Shown here: piece after piece, positions 27,150 through 36,096 of the stretch
Numbering within the stretch: position 1 is the first letter of the stretch
How the letters are laid out: each line of letters opens with the position of its first letter
From: an uncultured Coriobacteriaceae bacterium
Lineage (GTDB): Bacteria > Actinomycetota > Coriobacteriia > Coriobacteriales > Eggerthellaceae
Length of the DNA stretch: 64,000 bases
Direction: 5' to 3'
NCBI GenBank assembly: GCA_937937585.1
Contig: CALDCB010000007.1
Location: forward strand, 124,001 to 188,000
Program-made: the position numbers and the translations under genes
Notes under the pieces: model-generated
What the model was told of the DNA's origin: nothing
Database searches by the model: none
Seen by the model: only the letters and a program-made list of their open reading frames with translations

Positions 27150-28169
27150 GTGTCTGAGATGTTTGAGCCCCACAATATTATTGTAACTGGCGGCTGTGGC
27201 TTTATCGGGTCAAACTTCGTGCACTATGTCGTGAACAATCACCCTAGTGTGCATGTGACCGTGCTCGACAAACTTACATATGCTGGCAACGTGGAGAATA
27301 TCGCTGGTTTACCAGAAAATCGAGTTGAGCTCGTAGTGGGCGACATCTGTGACGCTGAACTGCTGGACAGATTGGTTCCCGGTCACGACGCAATTGTGCA
27401 CTACGCCGCAGAGTCCCACAATGATAACTCCATTGTGGGTCCCGAACCGTTTCTGCGTACGAACGTCGTGGGTACCTTCCGCCTGCTGGAGACAGTCCGT
27501 AAGTATGATATTCGCTATCACCATGTCTCGACTGATGAGGTGTACGGAGACCTAGCGCTTGACGACCCCGCTAGGTTCACTGAGGAGACTCCATATTGCC
27601 CCTCATCGCCATATTCGAGCACTAAGGCGGCTTCGGACATGCTCGTGCGCGCCTGGACTCGTACCTACGGTCTGCATACTACGATTTCGAACTGCTCGAA
27701 CAACTATGGACCTTACCAACACGTGGAGAAGTTTATCCCGCGCCAGATCACTAACATCATCGATGGCGCGCGGCCCAAGCTCTACGGCAAAGGGGATAAC
27801 GTGCGCGACTGGATCCACACAGAGGACCACTCCTCGGCCGTGTGGACCATCCTGACTGGGGGACGTATGGGGGAGACCTATCTCATCGGTGCCGATGGGG
27901 AGAAGGACAACATAACTGTTCTCAGAATGATCCTCGAGATTATGGGCAAGAATCCCGATGACTTCGACTGGGTGCGCGACCGCCCTGGTCATGATCGCCG
28001 CTATGCCATCGACAGTACGAAGTTGCAGACCGAGCTAGGCTGGAGGCCTACACACAATGACTTTGCCGAGGGTCTAAAGGCAACCATCGATTGGTACCGC
28101 GACAACGAGGCCTGGTGGCGTCCGGCAAAGGCTGCGACCGAGGCGCGCTACAAGGCCCAGGGGCAGTGA
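27150..28169 (+). CDS. rfbB: dTDP-glucose 4,6-dehydratase
   Basis: It converts dTDP-glucose to dTDP-4-keto-6-deoxyglucose. The NAD-binding GGCGFIGSNF, catalytic STDEVYG, and YSSTKAASD (Tyr-x3-Lys) are intact; 339 residues is standard. GTG 27150 has AAGGAGG (27137-27143) upstream. No rfbC or rfbD (rhamnose) genes are seen, so the keto sugar is more likely passed to the RffA-like aminotransferase of this cluster. Confidence 0.95.
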   Translation: MSEMFEPHNIIVTGGCGFIGSNFVHYVVNNHPSVHVTVLDKLTYAGNVENIAGLPENRVELVVGDICDAELLDRLVPGHDAIVHYAAESHNDNSIVGPEPFLRTNVVGTFRLLETVRKYDIRYHHVSTDEVYGDLALDDPARFTEETPYCPSSPYSSTKAASDMLVRAWTRTYGLHTTISNCSNNYGPYQHVEKFIPRQITNIIDGARPKLYGKGDNVRDWIHTEDHSSAVWTILTGGRMGETYLIGADGEKDNITVLRMILEIMGKNPDDFDWVRDRPGHDRRYAIDSTKLQTELGWRPTHNDFAEGLKATIDWYRDNEAWWRPAKAATEARYKAQGQ

Positions 28170-29014
28170 TGGACGTGGGGTGGCTCGACACTAAAGAAAT
28201 TCAAGCTACGCTTCTTGAAACGATGTCTGTTCTCGCCGAGGTCTTAGAAAGCCACGCTATTCGTTACACCCTTGATGGGGGTTCGCTGCTTGGAGCGGTC
28301 AGACATAAAGGATTCATTCCGTGGGACGATGATATCGATATTCTTATTCCGAGGCCTGATTTCGACCTTCTTTGCCAACATCCCGAATGGGCTCCGGCGG
28401 GCTTTAGATTTGACTGCCCGGGCGCCTGTGGGCATGTTCTGCCCTATGCTAAATTCAGCAACTTGGCATGGCGGGCGCAGGAGCCTCTTTTTGAGGGAGT
28501 CATAGAAGAGTACCTTTGGGTTGATATATTTCCCGCGGACGCCATCCCAAGTACGCAAAGAGGCTTTGCGCGATTGATGAAGCGGCAGGCGGGAAACGCA
28601 AGGCGCGCCAACGCCACATACCTCAACCTCGACCAAGCGGTAGCCATTTCTGACACCAAGGTGAAGGCCACAGCTAAACGCATTACGTTCCCGATTGTAA
28701 AGCGTCTTTGTTCGGCGGATAAGGAGTACCAAAAGATTATCACGCGTGCCAAGGAGACGGCTTTCGGGTCTACGGCTTTCGCCGGGAATGTAGTCTGGGA
28801 CCCGTTCAGGCCCGACAAGCCCGGGTTCCCCATCGAAGACTTCGACAGTCTCGTTGATATGGAATTCGAGGGCCGTACATTCAAGGCATGCCCGCACTGG
28901 GACGCCTACCTGCAGGGGCTCTATGGCGACTACATGCAGCTGCCGCCCGAGGATCAGCGCGTCACCCATGGGATGAAGGTATGGCAGACGTCTAGTGAGG
29001 AAGGGAACCATTAA
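28169..29014 (+). CDS. LicD-family phosphotransferase
   Basis: The 281-residue protein has the LicD N-terminal pattern YTLDGGSLLGAVRHKGFIPWDDDIDI, with the acid pair that binds metal. LicD proteins transfer phosphocholine or another nucleotide-linked phosphoryl group to surface sugars. Its start overlaps the rfbB stop (TGATG). The IspD/TarI-like gene just downstream could make the CDP donor. A LicC-LicA fusion for CDP-choline lies at 43.9-45.7 kb, so phosphocholine is also a candidate group. Confidence 0.88.
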   Translation: MDVGWLDTKEIQATLLETMSVLAEVLESHAIRYTLDGGSLLGAVRHKGFIPWDDDIDILIPRPDFDLLCQHPEWAPAGFRFDCPGACGHVLPYAKFSNLAWRAQEPLFEGVIEEYLWVDIFPADAIPSTQRGFARLMKRQAGNARRANATYLNLDQAVAISDTKVKATAKRITFPIVKRLCSADKEYQKIITRAKETAFGSTAFAGNVVWDPFRPDKPGFPIEDFDSLVDMEFEGRTFKACPHWDAYLQGLYGDYMQLPPEDQRVTHGMKVWQTSSEEGNH

Positions 29015-29157
29015 TGAACGCATGCGCAATCATCGTAGCGGGCAGCATCGGCTCGCGCTTGGGACAGGAGTCCATCCGCAACGGCGTGTACAACCTAGAG
29101 GAGAGCCCCCTAATCGAAGTCGCAGAACTCTCCTTCACTGAGAGGAGGGCGGCATGA
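29014..29157 (+). pseudogene. Short fragment resembling the start of an IspD/TarI-like cytidylyltransferase
   Basis: A 47-codon frame, too short for an enzyme, sits between licD (TAATG overlap) and the full cytidylyltransferase gene (ATGA overlap). Its first 17 residues, ending IIVAGSIGSRLGQE, resemble the nucleotide-binding start of the very next gene (VILTAGGVGSRVGSD), then the similarity fades. I read it as a decayed copy of the 5' end of that gene. Because both junctions are overlaps it may still be translated and carry coupling between its neighbours. Confidence 0.5.
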
Positions 29158-29861
29158 GCGTCTGGGTTATCCTCACAGCAGGGGGCGTCGGGTCGCGCGT
29201 CGGCTCCGACATCCCTAAGCAATTCATCCATGTGGACGACAAGCCAGTCATTGCCTACACGATGCAGGCTTTCGAGCGCCATCCCAGCGTCACAGGGATT
29301 GTGGTGTCATGCCTTGCAGGGTGGGAACAGGTGGTTGAGGCCTACGCTAAGGCATACGGCATCGACAAGCTTGCGGGTATCGTGACGGGCGGTTGCACGA
29401 ACCAGGAGTCGATAGCAAATGCCTTGGAGAAGGTGCGGGAATCGGCTACCGTCAACGACTTCGTGCTCATTCATGACGGAAACCGCGCTCTTGTTTCACA
29501 GGACATTATTTCGAATGCGCTCGCCGTAGCGCAGCGTGAGGGGTCTGCTGTGACGGCGATTCCCTGCACGGAGGTCATCGCCAGGAGGGACGCGGGCGAT
29601 GAGGAGGCCTCGCACGAGACCATCCGGCGCGAGAGCCTGGCTAGGACCCAGACCCCGCACGTGATGAAACTGAGCGGCCTTCTGGCCCTGCATGCAAGGG
29701 CACATGCAGATGGGATTGACTCGGCTGCACTTCCCGAGCTGATGGTGCGCTATGGTATGACCGTGCACCTTACGCCCGGCGACGAGATGAACTTTAAGAT
29801 AACGACCCCAAGTGACCTGCAAATCTTCAGGGCTCTCGTAGAGCAGGAAAGGTGCAGATGA
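29154..29861 (+). CDS. IspD/TarI-like cytidylyltransferase
   Basis: A 235-residue nucleotidyltransferase with ILTAGGVGSRVGSDIPKQFI, CTNQESIANAL, HDGNRALVSQDII and the terminal MNFKITTPSDLQIF. This is the IspD/TarI family (MEP or ribitol-5-phosphate cytidylyltransferases). Its place beside licD and an epimerase argues for a CDP-polyol or CDP-sugar donor for surface decoration instead of isoprenoid synthesis. It overlaps its neighbours by four and four bases, so the unit is translationally coupled. Confidence 0.85.
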   Translation: MSVWVILTAGGVGSRVGSDIPKQFIHVDDKPVIAYTMQAFERHPSVTGIVVSCLAGWEQVVEAYAKAYGIDKLAGIVTGGCTNQESIANALEKVRESATVNDFVLIHDGNRALVSQDIISNALAVAQREGSAVTAIPCTEVIARRDAGDEEASHETIRRESLARTQTPHVMKLSGLLALHARAHADGIDSAALPELMVRYGMTVHLTPGDEMNFKITTPSDLQIFRALVEQERCR

Positions 29862-30907
29862 GGTACACGGAAGGCTATGTTGCCGGACTGCGTGAATGTG
29901 CGGCAGCTGAGAAGAACCTGAAGGGGCTTATCGACAAGACGGTGCTGATTACCGGCGCCTCTGGCTTGGTGGGCTCGGCTCTGGCGGACGTGCTGCTGCA
30001 GGCTAACCGGGAGTTGGGTCTTGGTTGTGAAGTCGTCCTGGCCGGAAGGAGCGAAGGGAGACTGCGCTCACGTTTTGCCTTCTGGGGTGACGCCGCCTGG
30101 CGATTTGCCGCGCATGATAACAACAAGCCCGTCGGCTTCGGTTTCAAGGCCGATTACATCTTCCACTGCGCAAGTAATGCACATCCTAAAGCGTATGCGG
30201 AGCAGCCGGTGGAGACTCTCGTCGGTAATGTGAAAGGGACTGATTCTATACTTTCCTATGCGAGAGACTGCGGTTCAAAGCGTGTGGTCTATGTGTCCTC
30301 CAGCGAGGTTTACGGTCCCCGTGACGGGATGACTCCCTATGTCGAGGGCGAGCAATATTCGATCGACTCGCTTTCTTCGCGCTCCTGCTACCCGGCGTCC
30401 AAGCGCGCGTGCGAGACGCTTTGCGCCTCGTATTTTTTCGAGTACGGTGTCGAATCCGTCATTGCACGACCGGGCCATGTGTGGGGTGCCACTTGCACCG
30501 CGTCCGACTCCCGCGCTCACGCGCAGTTTGCTCGAGAGGTTGCCTCCGGTAGGGACGTTGTTATGAAGAGTCCCGGCTCCCAGCTGCGTTCCTACGTGTA
30601 CTCGACTGACTGCGCTGGCGCACTGCTGGCCATCTGCCTTAACGGCAAGGCGGGGGAGGCTTACAACGTGGGGGTTCCAGGGTTCACTTGCACGATTCGC
30701 GATCTCGCTGAGGCGATTGCCGATGCGGGCGGCGTCAAGATTGTTCGCGACTATCCGACCGAGCAGGAAGCTGCCGGATACAACCCGATGACGTGCTCGG
30801 CGCTCGATTGCAGCAAGTTAGCGGCGCTCGGGTTTGAAGCGCATTACGGGCTTATCCGAGCCGCTAGGGAGACGGTTAAAATGCTCGGCGAGAACGAACT
30901 CAGGTGA
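29858..30907 (+). CDS. NAD-dependent epimerase/dehydratase
   Basis: An extended short-chain dehydrogenase of 349 residues. The N-terminal Rossmann motif is LITGASGLVGSALADVLL; a catalytic Tyr-x3-Lys is in CYPASKRAC and SSSEVYGP precedes it. It is the last intact gene of the polysaccharide locus and shares overlapping ends with the cytidylyltransferase. Together they may build or modify a nucleotide-activated group moved by LicD. The exact substrate is open. The ATG at 29858 has AGGAAAGG upstream. Confidence 0.85.
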   Translation: MRYTEGYVAGLRECAAAEKNLKGLIDKTVLITGASGLVGSALADVLLQANRELGLGCEVVLAGRSEGRLRSRFAFWGDAAWRFAAHDNNKPVGFGFKADYIFHCASNAHPKAYAEQPVETLVGNVKGTDSILSYARDCGSKRVVYVSSSEVYGPRDGMTPYVEGEQYSIDSLSSRSCYPASKRACETLCASYFFEYGVESVIARPGHVWGATCTASDSRAHAQFAREVASGRDVVMKSPGSQLRSYVYSTDCAGALLAICLNGKAGEAYNVGVPGFTCTIRDLAEAIADAGGVKIVRDYPTEQEAAGYNPMTCSALDCSKLAALGFEAHYGLIRAARETVKMLGENELR

Positions 30908-31003
30908 GTTTGGAGTGCCTTTACGAGAGGACCTTCTAGCTTTCTAGTGTTCAGGGCTGAGGCGAGCTACATAAGTGGTAGACAAATGGAAGATTAGAAG
31001 CCA

Positions 31004-31495
31004 ATGGCGACACAACCCGACGCAATTGAGGACAAGCACGTCTTCCTCGTTATGGCGCATAAGGACGACGAGGCCCTTCGAGGCTTGCTGCGGATGCTCG
31101 ATGATGAGCGGAATAACATCTTCATCCATATGGACGCCAAGAACACCGGCTGGGTTGAAGGCAGTATGCTGGCTTCTGTCGACAAGGAGGGAATCTCGTA
31201 GCAGCGTTACATGGGGTGGTTGTTCGCAGATCGCCTGTGAGCTCGGCCTGTTCAGCACCGCCGTTGCCAGGGGCATTTCTCCTGCTACCACCATTTGAGC
31301 GGGCAAGACCTTCTCATCAAGAGTCAAGACCAGACCCACTCATTCTTCGACTCCTGCGAGGGTAGGAGTTCATCGGCTTCGAAAACCATCACAGCGATAG
31401 TAAGAATGTTGCCAGCAGGTTTTGCGGCAACCGGAACGGAGCCGTATCCTGCAGTCGGGAACGCATCGCAGCATCTTGGTGAGCGTCAAAACTAG
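31004..31495 (+). pseudogene. Core-2/I-branching beta-1,6-N-acetylglucosaminyltransferase remnant
   Basis: The first 65 codons (ATG 31004 to TAG 31201) match the start of the bacterial core-2/I-branching family: KHVFLVMAHKDDEALRGLL then NNIFIHMDAKN. Beyond the stop, other frames carry the rest: a CELGLFSTA segment near 31240 and HLSGQDLLIKSQDQTHSFF near 31290-31350, which is the family signature. At least one nonsense and one frameshift change have broken it. The gene once added a branch sugar to the surface glycan. Confidence 0.7.
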
Positions 31496-31628
31496 CGCAT
31501 CTTAACAACCTTGTCCCATTGTCTCAGGATTGTTCGCGAGATCAATCGATTTGGAGGTGCGGCGATGGACGATGCGCAGCGAAGGGGCATGGGTACAGTT
31601 AATGGTTTTGCGCAAATTCAGCCAGCCG

Positions 31629-31722
31629 TCAGCATGACTGCTCCTTGAGAAGCGACACGTCCAGGTATCGGCGGGAGTCCCATTCGCTGTCGGTGACGTA
31701 CTTCAGGCGGGCGGCCAGGTAC
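31629..31722 (-). pseudogene. IS256-type transposase 3' tail (isolated fragment)
   Basis: Translating the minus strand gives YLAARLKYVTDSEWDSRR then YLDVSLLKEQS and a stop. This closely resembles, but does not equal, the last 30 residues of the neighbouring IS256 transposase (ARLKYIVENEWGRRRYLDVSLL). It is a leftover of a second, related element. Confidence 0.65.
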
Positions 31723-31780
31723 CGTCAAGGGTCTTTCGCAAATTTGCCGATGTCTAGGCGGGGCCATCGGCGTTATCGGC

Positions 31781-32913
31781 CTACATTCTGCCCTCCTTCT
31801 CTTCGAGCAGCGATACGTCTAGGTAACGCCTACGGCCCCACTCGTTTTCGACTATGTATTTCAGCCTTGCGGTCACCAGCATCAGCGCGGATTCCCCGTC
31901 GGGGAACGTGCCGACGACGCGGGTTCGCGGCGGATCTCCCTGTTCAGCCGCTCGATGGCGTTGTTCGTCCTGATCCTGGTCCAATGCTGCATGGGGAAGT
32001 CGGTGCAGGCGAGCGTCTCGGCGCAGCCCTCGCGCACGACCTTGGCTGTCTCGAACAGCTTCATCGACTCGAGCGAGTCGGCCATCTCGGACGCCTTCGC
32101 TTCCGACGCCTCGCGCGATTCCTGCGCATGGACGGCCTTGAGCACCTTGGCGACCCTCGTCCTCTTCCGCCTCGACACCTTGCCGAACACGTTGCGGTAG
32201 AAGCGGACGGTGCACCGCTGGTATCTCGCCTCGGGGAAGACCTCCTCGAGCGCTCCGAGCATCCCCAGCGACTTATCGCCGGTGACGAGCCTCACGCCCG
32301 ACAGCCCGCGCAGCCACAGCAGGAACTCCTTCCAGGATTCCTTGGACTCGGTGAACCCCTCGGCGCAGCCCACGATCTCGCGGCGGCCCTCCGAGTTCAC
32401 GCCGATGGCGACCATCACCGCGACGTTCTCGTAGGACCTGCCCCAGCTTCGTTTCAGGTATATGCCGTCGACGAACGGGTACGGGTAGCCGCCGGAAAGC
32501 GGCCTGGTTCGCCAGGCATCCACGCTTTCGAACGTCTTCTCGTTGAGGTTCGACACGGTTCCGGCCGAGACGCCCGTGCCCCACACGATCTCGGAGACGT
32601 CCTCGATGCGGCGCGTGGAAACGCCCGCCAGGTACACCTATATGATTGCCTCCTCGACGCTCGTCTCCCGTCTGCGGTAGCGCTCTATGACGGCGGTCTG
32701 GAAGGTGGCGCCGCGAAGCTTGGGGACGTCGAGCACGATCTCGCCGCTCGTGGTGACCAGCTTCCTCTTGTAATGGTCGGACCGGTACGCCTCGCGGGCG
32801 ACCGTCCTCTCGTAGCGCTCCGCCCCGACCATCTCGTCGGCTTCCTCGTCTAGCAGGGCGTTGAGCGTCTCCTGCACGGTTTTCCTCACGAGCTCGCGAA
32901 GGTCTGACTTCAA
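31781..32913 (-). pseudogene. IS256-family transposase, inactivated
   Basis: Three frames together form a Mutator/IS256 transposase: N-terminal DEMVGAERYER and VPKLRGATFQTAVIERY (32638-32913), the DDE core PFVDGIYLKRSWG, VTGDKSLGMLGALEEVFPEA (31882-32637), and a C-terminal part with ESALMLVTARLKYIVENEWG (from about 31930 to 31781). An in-frame TAG at 32638-32640 replaces a Glu codon (the other copy near 48.5 kb reads EEAIIEV here). A one-base deletion near 31930, after NREIRR, shifts the tail. It is therefore dead unless suppressed. Confidence 0.85.
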
Positions 32914-33004
32914 CGACTCCTCGTCGATTGATACTATGTTGGCGGATATGGTTGCGATGCCTTCCTCGGTACGTTTTTATGCTTGGTCGCTGAAAATCAT
33001 ACCG

Positions 33005-33403
33005 ATGGCTGACGACCATGTCTTTTTCATTCCTAGACGTATTCGGCTTTCAATTTGCGATCGGGCTCTTGCTGGTCCGGCTGAGGTTGTGTTCGACATG
33101 AGTTTTCATGACTGTGAAGCGACCAACGATGATTGCGTGAGGTTTAAATGCCAGGTGTATGTTCAGCAGTGCCGTTCAAGAACGATTACCATCACATGCG
33201 ATTCACCTCTTTATTGGAGCAGTCTCCTTGTTCCGCTTTCCCAGGTTGAGCGTTTGCTGATGATTTTCGATGGCTGTTTCGTTCCTATTTCGGATATCTG
33301 TTTTTCGGGTCCCGCGGGGGACTCGGCTCCGACAGATGCCGACTGCGCTATCGCCCGTACGCACGCCATGAATCAACGAGCAAATTACTATCGATGCGCT
33401 TGA
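33005..33403 (+). pseudogene. Unrecognised gene fragment next to the IS256 remnant
   Basis: A 132-codon frame with a protein-like composition: beta-rich segments such as EVVFDMSFHDCE, SRTITITCDSP and SQVERLLMIFDG. I do not recognise the family. The 5' side runs directly into the IS256 remnant and no ribosome-binding site precedes the first ATG, so it is probably a gene cut by the insertion. The frame ends at TGA 33401-33403. Confidence 0.4.
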
Positions 33404-33543
33404 TAGTTGATCATTTGTATGATACCGAATGGCACGTTAGAATAACATAATCAGTTGGGTATCAAGTAAGATGCTGCATCAACGCCGCTCGGCTTTCGTC
33501 GCGCGGCGTTTGCTCGTCTTTGCTTAAGAAAGAAAGGTGCTAG

Positions 33544-34545
33544 ATGAAAAAGATCATGAAGCTGATTGCCGCTGCGGTGGCATGCATGCTGTTCGTTTTT
33601 GCCGCAGTGGGGTGCTCGCCCTCGTCTTCGGGATCTTCGAGCGCAGCGTCTTCTTCGTTCAGTAGTGTTTCCGAGCCGAAGCAGGCTGCTGTTGACACGA
33701 ACCCTCATTACGTTTTGGTCATCGGCGACGACACCTGGGAGGATTACAAGCCCGGTCGCGCCGACCTTATGATGCTGATGCGCCTTGATTTCGACAAACA
33801 TCAGGTCACCCTGGTTTCGGTTCCGCGTGACACCAAGTACGTTGACGCTGACGGCAACATCATGAAGTTGAACTTCGTATATCGCGACCATGGCGCCGAA
33901 GCCCAATGCAAGGCCGTTTCTCAGCTTACTGGCGTTGACGTTACCGATTACGTGGTTGTCGGCTTCGACGGCCTCCAGAAGATCGTCGAGAACTTCGGCG
34001 GCGTTGACGTTGACCTGCCGTATGCACTTTCCTACAACTTCTATACCAAAGATTTCCCCGATGAGGAATTCGAGGCCGGTCAGCAGACCCTTACCCCGTG
34101 GCGTGCAATGGCCCTCTCCCGCGCCCGCACCGGTTACGCCGAGTACGACCTTGACCAAGATTCCATGCGCCAGGTGGTCAACCGCCGCATGATGGTAAGC
34201 CTGATGCAGGCTGCCTACGCCGACCCCTCTAAGGTTGGCGGCGTTCTTTCAGCGCTTCAGAGTTCTATCACCACCAACATCCCTGTGGACACCCAGGTTG
34301 CATGGGCCCAGGCTCTTGCCAAGGATGCTAGCGAGATCACGGTGTACGGCACTAGCGGCCCCTTTGACGGCGACATTGACGAAGAGTCGCAGCTGTTCCT
34401 GGTTACCCTTGATCCCCAGAATTGGAAGAACCTGATGGCCGCGGTTGATGCCGGTCAAGACCCGACCGCTGCAACCGAGGTATATGCTGCCGGTCTTGAG
34501 TCTCCTAAGGCTCCGATTGCCCAGACGTTCAAGATCGCTCTGTAG
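33544..34545 (+). CDS. LCP-family lipoprotein
   Basis: A second LCP protein (333 residues), unlike the first in having a lipoprotein signal (MKKIMKLIAAA ... FAAVGC with Cys 23) and a short Ser-rich linker in place of a membrane helix. The LCP domain shows YVLVIGDDTWEDY, RADLMMLMRLD, SVPRDTKYVD and LSRARTGYAEYDLDQDSMRQ. It would act at the outer membrane face in joining polymers to peptidoglycan. GAAAGG lies upstream of the ATG. It stands alone at the border of the accessory island, between an IS remnant and the DUF4143 ATPase. Confidence 0.88.
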   Translation: MKKIMKLIAAAVACMLFVFAAVGCSPSSSGSSSAASSSFSSVSEPKQAAVDTNPHYVLVIGDDTWEDYKPGRADLMMLMRLDFDKHQVTLVSVPRDTKYVDADGNIMKLNFVYRDHGAEAQCKAVSQLTGVDVTDYVVVGFDGLQKIVENFGGVDVDLPYALSYNFYTKDFPDEEFEAGQQTLTPWRAMALSRARTGYAEYDLDQDSMRQVVNRRMMVSLMQAAYADPSKVGGVLSALQSSITTNIPVDTQVAWAQALAKDASEITVYGTSGPFDGDIDEESQLFLVTLDPQNWKNLMAAVDAGQDPTAATEVYAAGLESPKAPIAQTFKIAL

Positions 34546-34593
34546 CGAATACGGCGATTCGTCCTGGCGATACGTCATATCCTCATCTGCGTC

Positions 34594-34641
34594 AAGGCCC
34601 ACAAGAAACCCCTGTTCTTGGATATCCAAGAACAGGGCCTT
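34594..34641 (+). terminator. Strong hairpin after the LCP lipoprotein gene
   Basis: Perfect 12-bp arms (34610-34621 and 34626-34637) with a 4-nt loop, enclosed by AAGGCCC/GGGCCTT (34594-34600, 34635-34641) as an alternative pairing. There is no T-run, so termination is likely but not certain. Confidence 0.45.
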
Positions 34642-34684
34642 CGTCGCATCTAGGGCCTTTCGCTTAGGGCATTAGGATATTCAT

Positions 34685-34747
34685 CTCGAAAATGAAGTGT
34701 GAATATCCTCGAAAATCGAGTATGATATTCCTCGAAAATAAAGTATG
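34685..34747. repeat. Three 23-bp direct repeats before the DUF4143 ATPase gene
   Basis: Units start at 34685, 34708 and 34731 with exact 23-bp spacing. Each begins CTCGAAAAT, then two variable bases, then AGT(A/G)TG; the first two run on to ATATC/ATATTC. The array ends 26 bp before the ATG at 34773 and looks like an iterated operator. There are no unique spacers, so it is not a CRISPR array. Confidence 0.7.
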
Positions 34748-34772
34748 CCCACTTCAGATAAGGGGTTAGGCT

Positions 34773-36071
34773 ATGGTCGTATATGGAACTGAAAAGCCCC
34801 AAGCGTATCGCCAGCGCCTTGTTGACGAGCGCCTGCAGAGGTTGCTCTCTACCTTCGGCGCAGTCGAGATCCGCGGTACCAAGTGGTGCGGCAAGTCTTG
34901 GGCGGCGCTGGCGTTCGGTGAGAGTGTCGTGCATCTGGACGACCCAAATGTCAGGGCACTGGCCGAAGCCGACCCCGCACTGGCGCTGCAGGGCGTGCGC
35001 CCTCACGTCGTCGATGAGTGGCAAGAGGTCCCCTCCACCTGGGACGCCACGCGCCGCGCGGTCGACGCGGCCGGCGGCGAACGCGGTATGTTCATTCTGA
35101 CGGGCTCTTCCACCCCGGCCAAGGATACCGTTACCCACAGCGGGGCCGGGCGCATCGCCCGCGTGGACATGAGTACCATGACGCTGTGGGAGCGCGGTCT
35201 GTCCACGGGTTCGGTTTCGTTGTCTGGGCTGTTCGAGGGCTCGTTCGCTCCGTCGGCATGTGAGACGTCGCTGGCGCCTTTGGCCGATGCCATATGCTGC
35301 GGCGGTTGGCCTGCCCTTGTCGGGGCGGATGCCCAGACGGCCGCAGAGGTTGTCGATCAGTACCTCGACGCCATGTTCGAGGTCAGCGTTCCCAAGAAGG
35401 GCGGAACGCCCAACATGGCGCGGCGTATTGCGGGTTCGCTTGCGCGCAACGTCGCCACGGCGGCCACCCTACAGACTATCGCTCAGGACGCCTCGCTAGG
35501 AGATGAGGCTGGGGCGCCGGCGGCGTCCACTGTCACCTTCTATTTGAATATGCTCGAGGATATGTATGTCATCGAGGCACTGCACGGCTGGGACGCCCCC
35601 GTTAGGGCCAAGTCGCGCCTGCGCACCAAGCCCAAACGCTACTTCGTCGATCCGTCCATCCCAGCCGCCGCGCTTGGCATGGGGCCGGAGAGATTGCTCT
35701 CCGACGGGCAGACCTTCGGCCTTCTCTTCGAGTCGTTGTGCGTCCATGATCTGCGGGTCTATACCGCGTGCCTGCCGGGCGCCCATCCAGGTTCGCTTCG
35801 CTACTACGGCGATTCGGATGGGCTTGAGGTCGATGTCGTCATCGAACTTCGCGACGGCCGCTGGGCGGCGCTGGAGATCAAGCTCGGCGAGGCTAAGGTG
35901 CCAGACGGTATTGGGAACATCGAGCGTCTGCGCAAGAAGGTCGCCTCCAACCCGGCGGCCCACAATCCTAAGCCCGAGTTCTGCGCAGTCGTCACCGCGA
36001 TGTCTCCCTTCTGTCGCTACGATGCCGCCCATGACGTCTACGTTTTCCCTATCACTGCTCTGCGGCCGTAA
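34773..36071 (+). CDS. AAA ATPase with C-terminal DUF4143
   Basis: A 432-residue protein with a P-loop EIRGTKWCGKSWAA at about residues 32-45 (the WCGKS variant is common in this family), Walker B VVDEWQ and the sensor segment FILTGSSTPAKD. The second half is DUF4143, ending with a PD-(D/E)xK-like strand order around VDVVIELRDGRWAALEIKLGE, where Asp, Glu and Lys are in place. Such ATPases are widespread in accessory DNA and of uncertain role; DNA handling or conflict functions are proposed. The three 23-bp repeats upstream suggest tight control. Confidence 0.85.
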   Translation: MVVYGTEKPQAYRQRLVDERLQRLLSTFGAVEIRGTKWCGKSWAALAFGESVVHLDDPNVRALAEADPALALQGVRPHVVDEWQEVPSTWDATRRAVDAAGGERGMFILTGSSTPAKDTVTHSGAGRIARVDMSTMTLWERGLSTGSVSLSGLFEGSFAPSACETSLAPLADAICCGGWPALVGADAQTAAEVVDQYLDAMFEVSVPKKGGTPNMARRIAGSLARNVATAATLQTIAQDASLGDEAGAPAASTVTFYLNMLEDMYVIEALHGWDAPVRAKSRLRTKPKRYFVDPSIPAAALGMGPERLLSDGQTFGLLFESLCVHDLRVYTACLPGAHPGSLRYYGDSDGLEVDVVIELRDGRWAALEIKLGEAKVPDGIGNIERLRKKVASNPAAHNPKPEFCAVVTAMSPFCRYDAAHDVYVFPITALRP

Positions 36072-36096
36072 GTGCATCCACTAACCGGTGCTTGCT

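Noticed and set aside
29154..29861. Housekeeping ispD of isoprenoid synthesis
   Set aside because: Coupling with licD and a sugar epimerase favours a surface-polymer role, although the sequence alone does not exclude ispD.
31645..32853. 402-codon plus-strand frame across the IS256 remnant
   Set aside because: It is the complement of the transposase and has no matching family.
32861..33004. 5' part of the plus-strand frame ending at 33403
   Set aside because: This part is antisense to the IS256 transposase start, so only the portion after 33005 can belong to another gene.
34685..34747. Repeat array as a CRISPR
   Set aside because: The three units follow one another with no unique spacers, and no cas genes are seen in the window.
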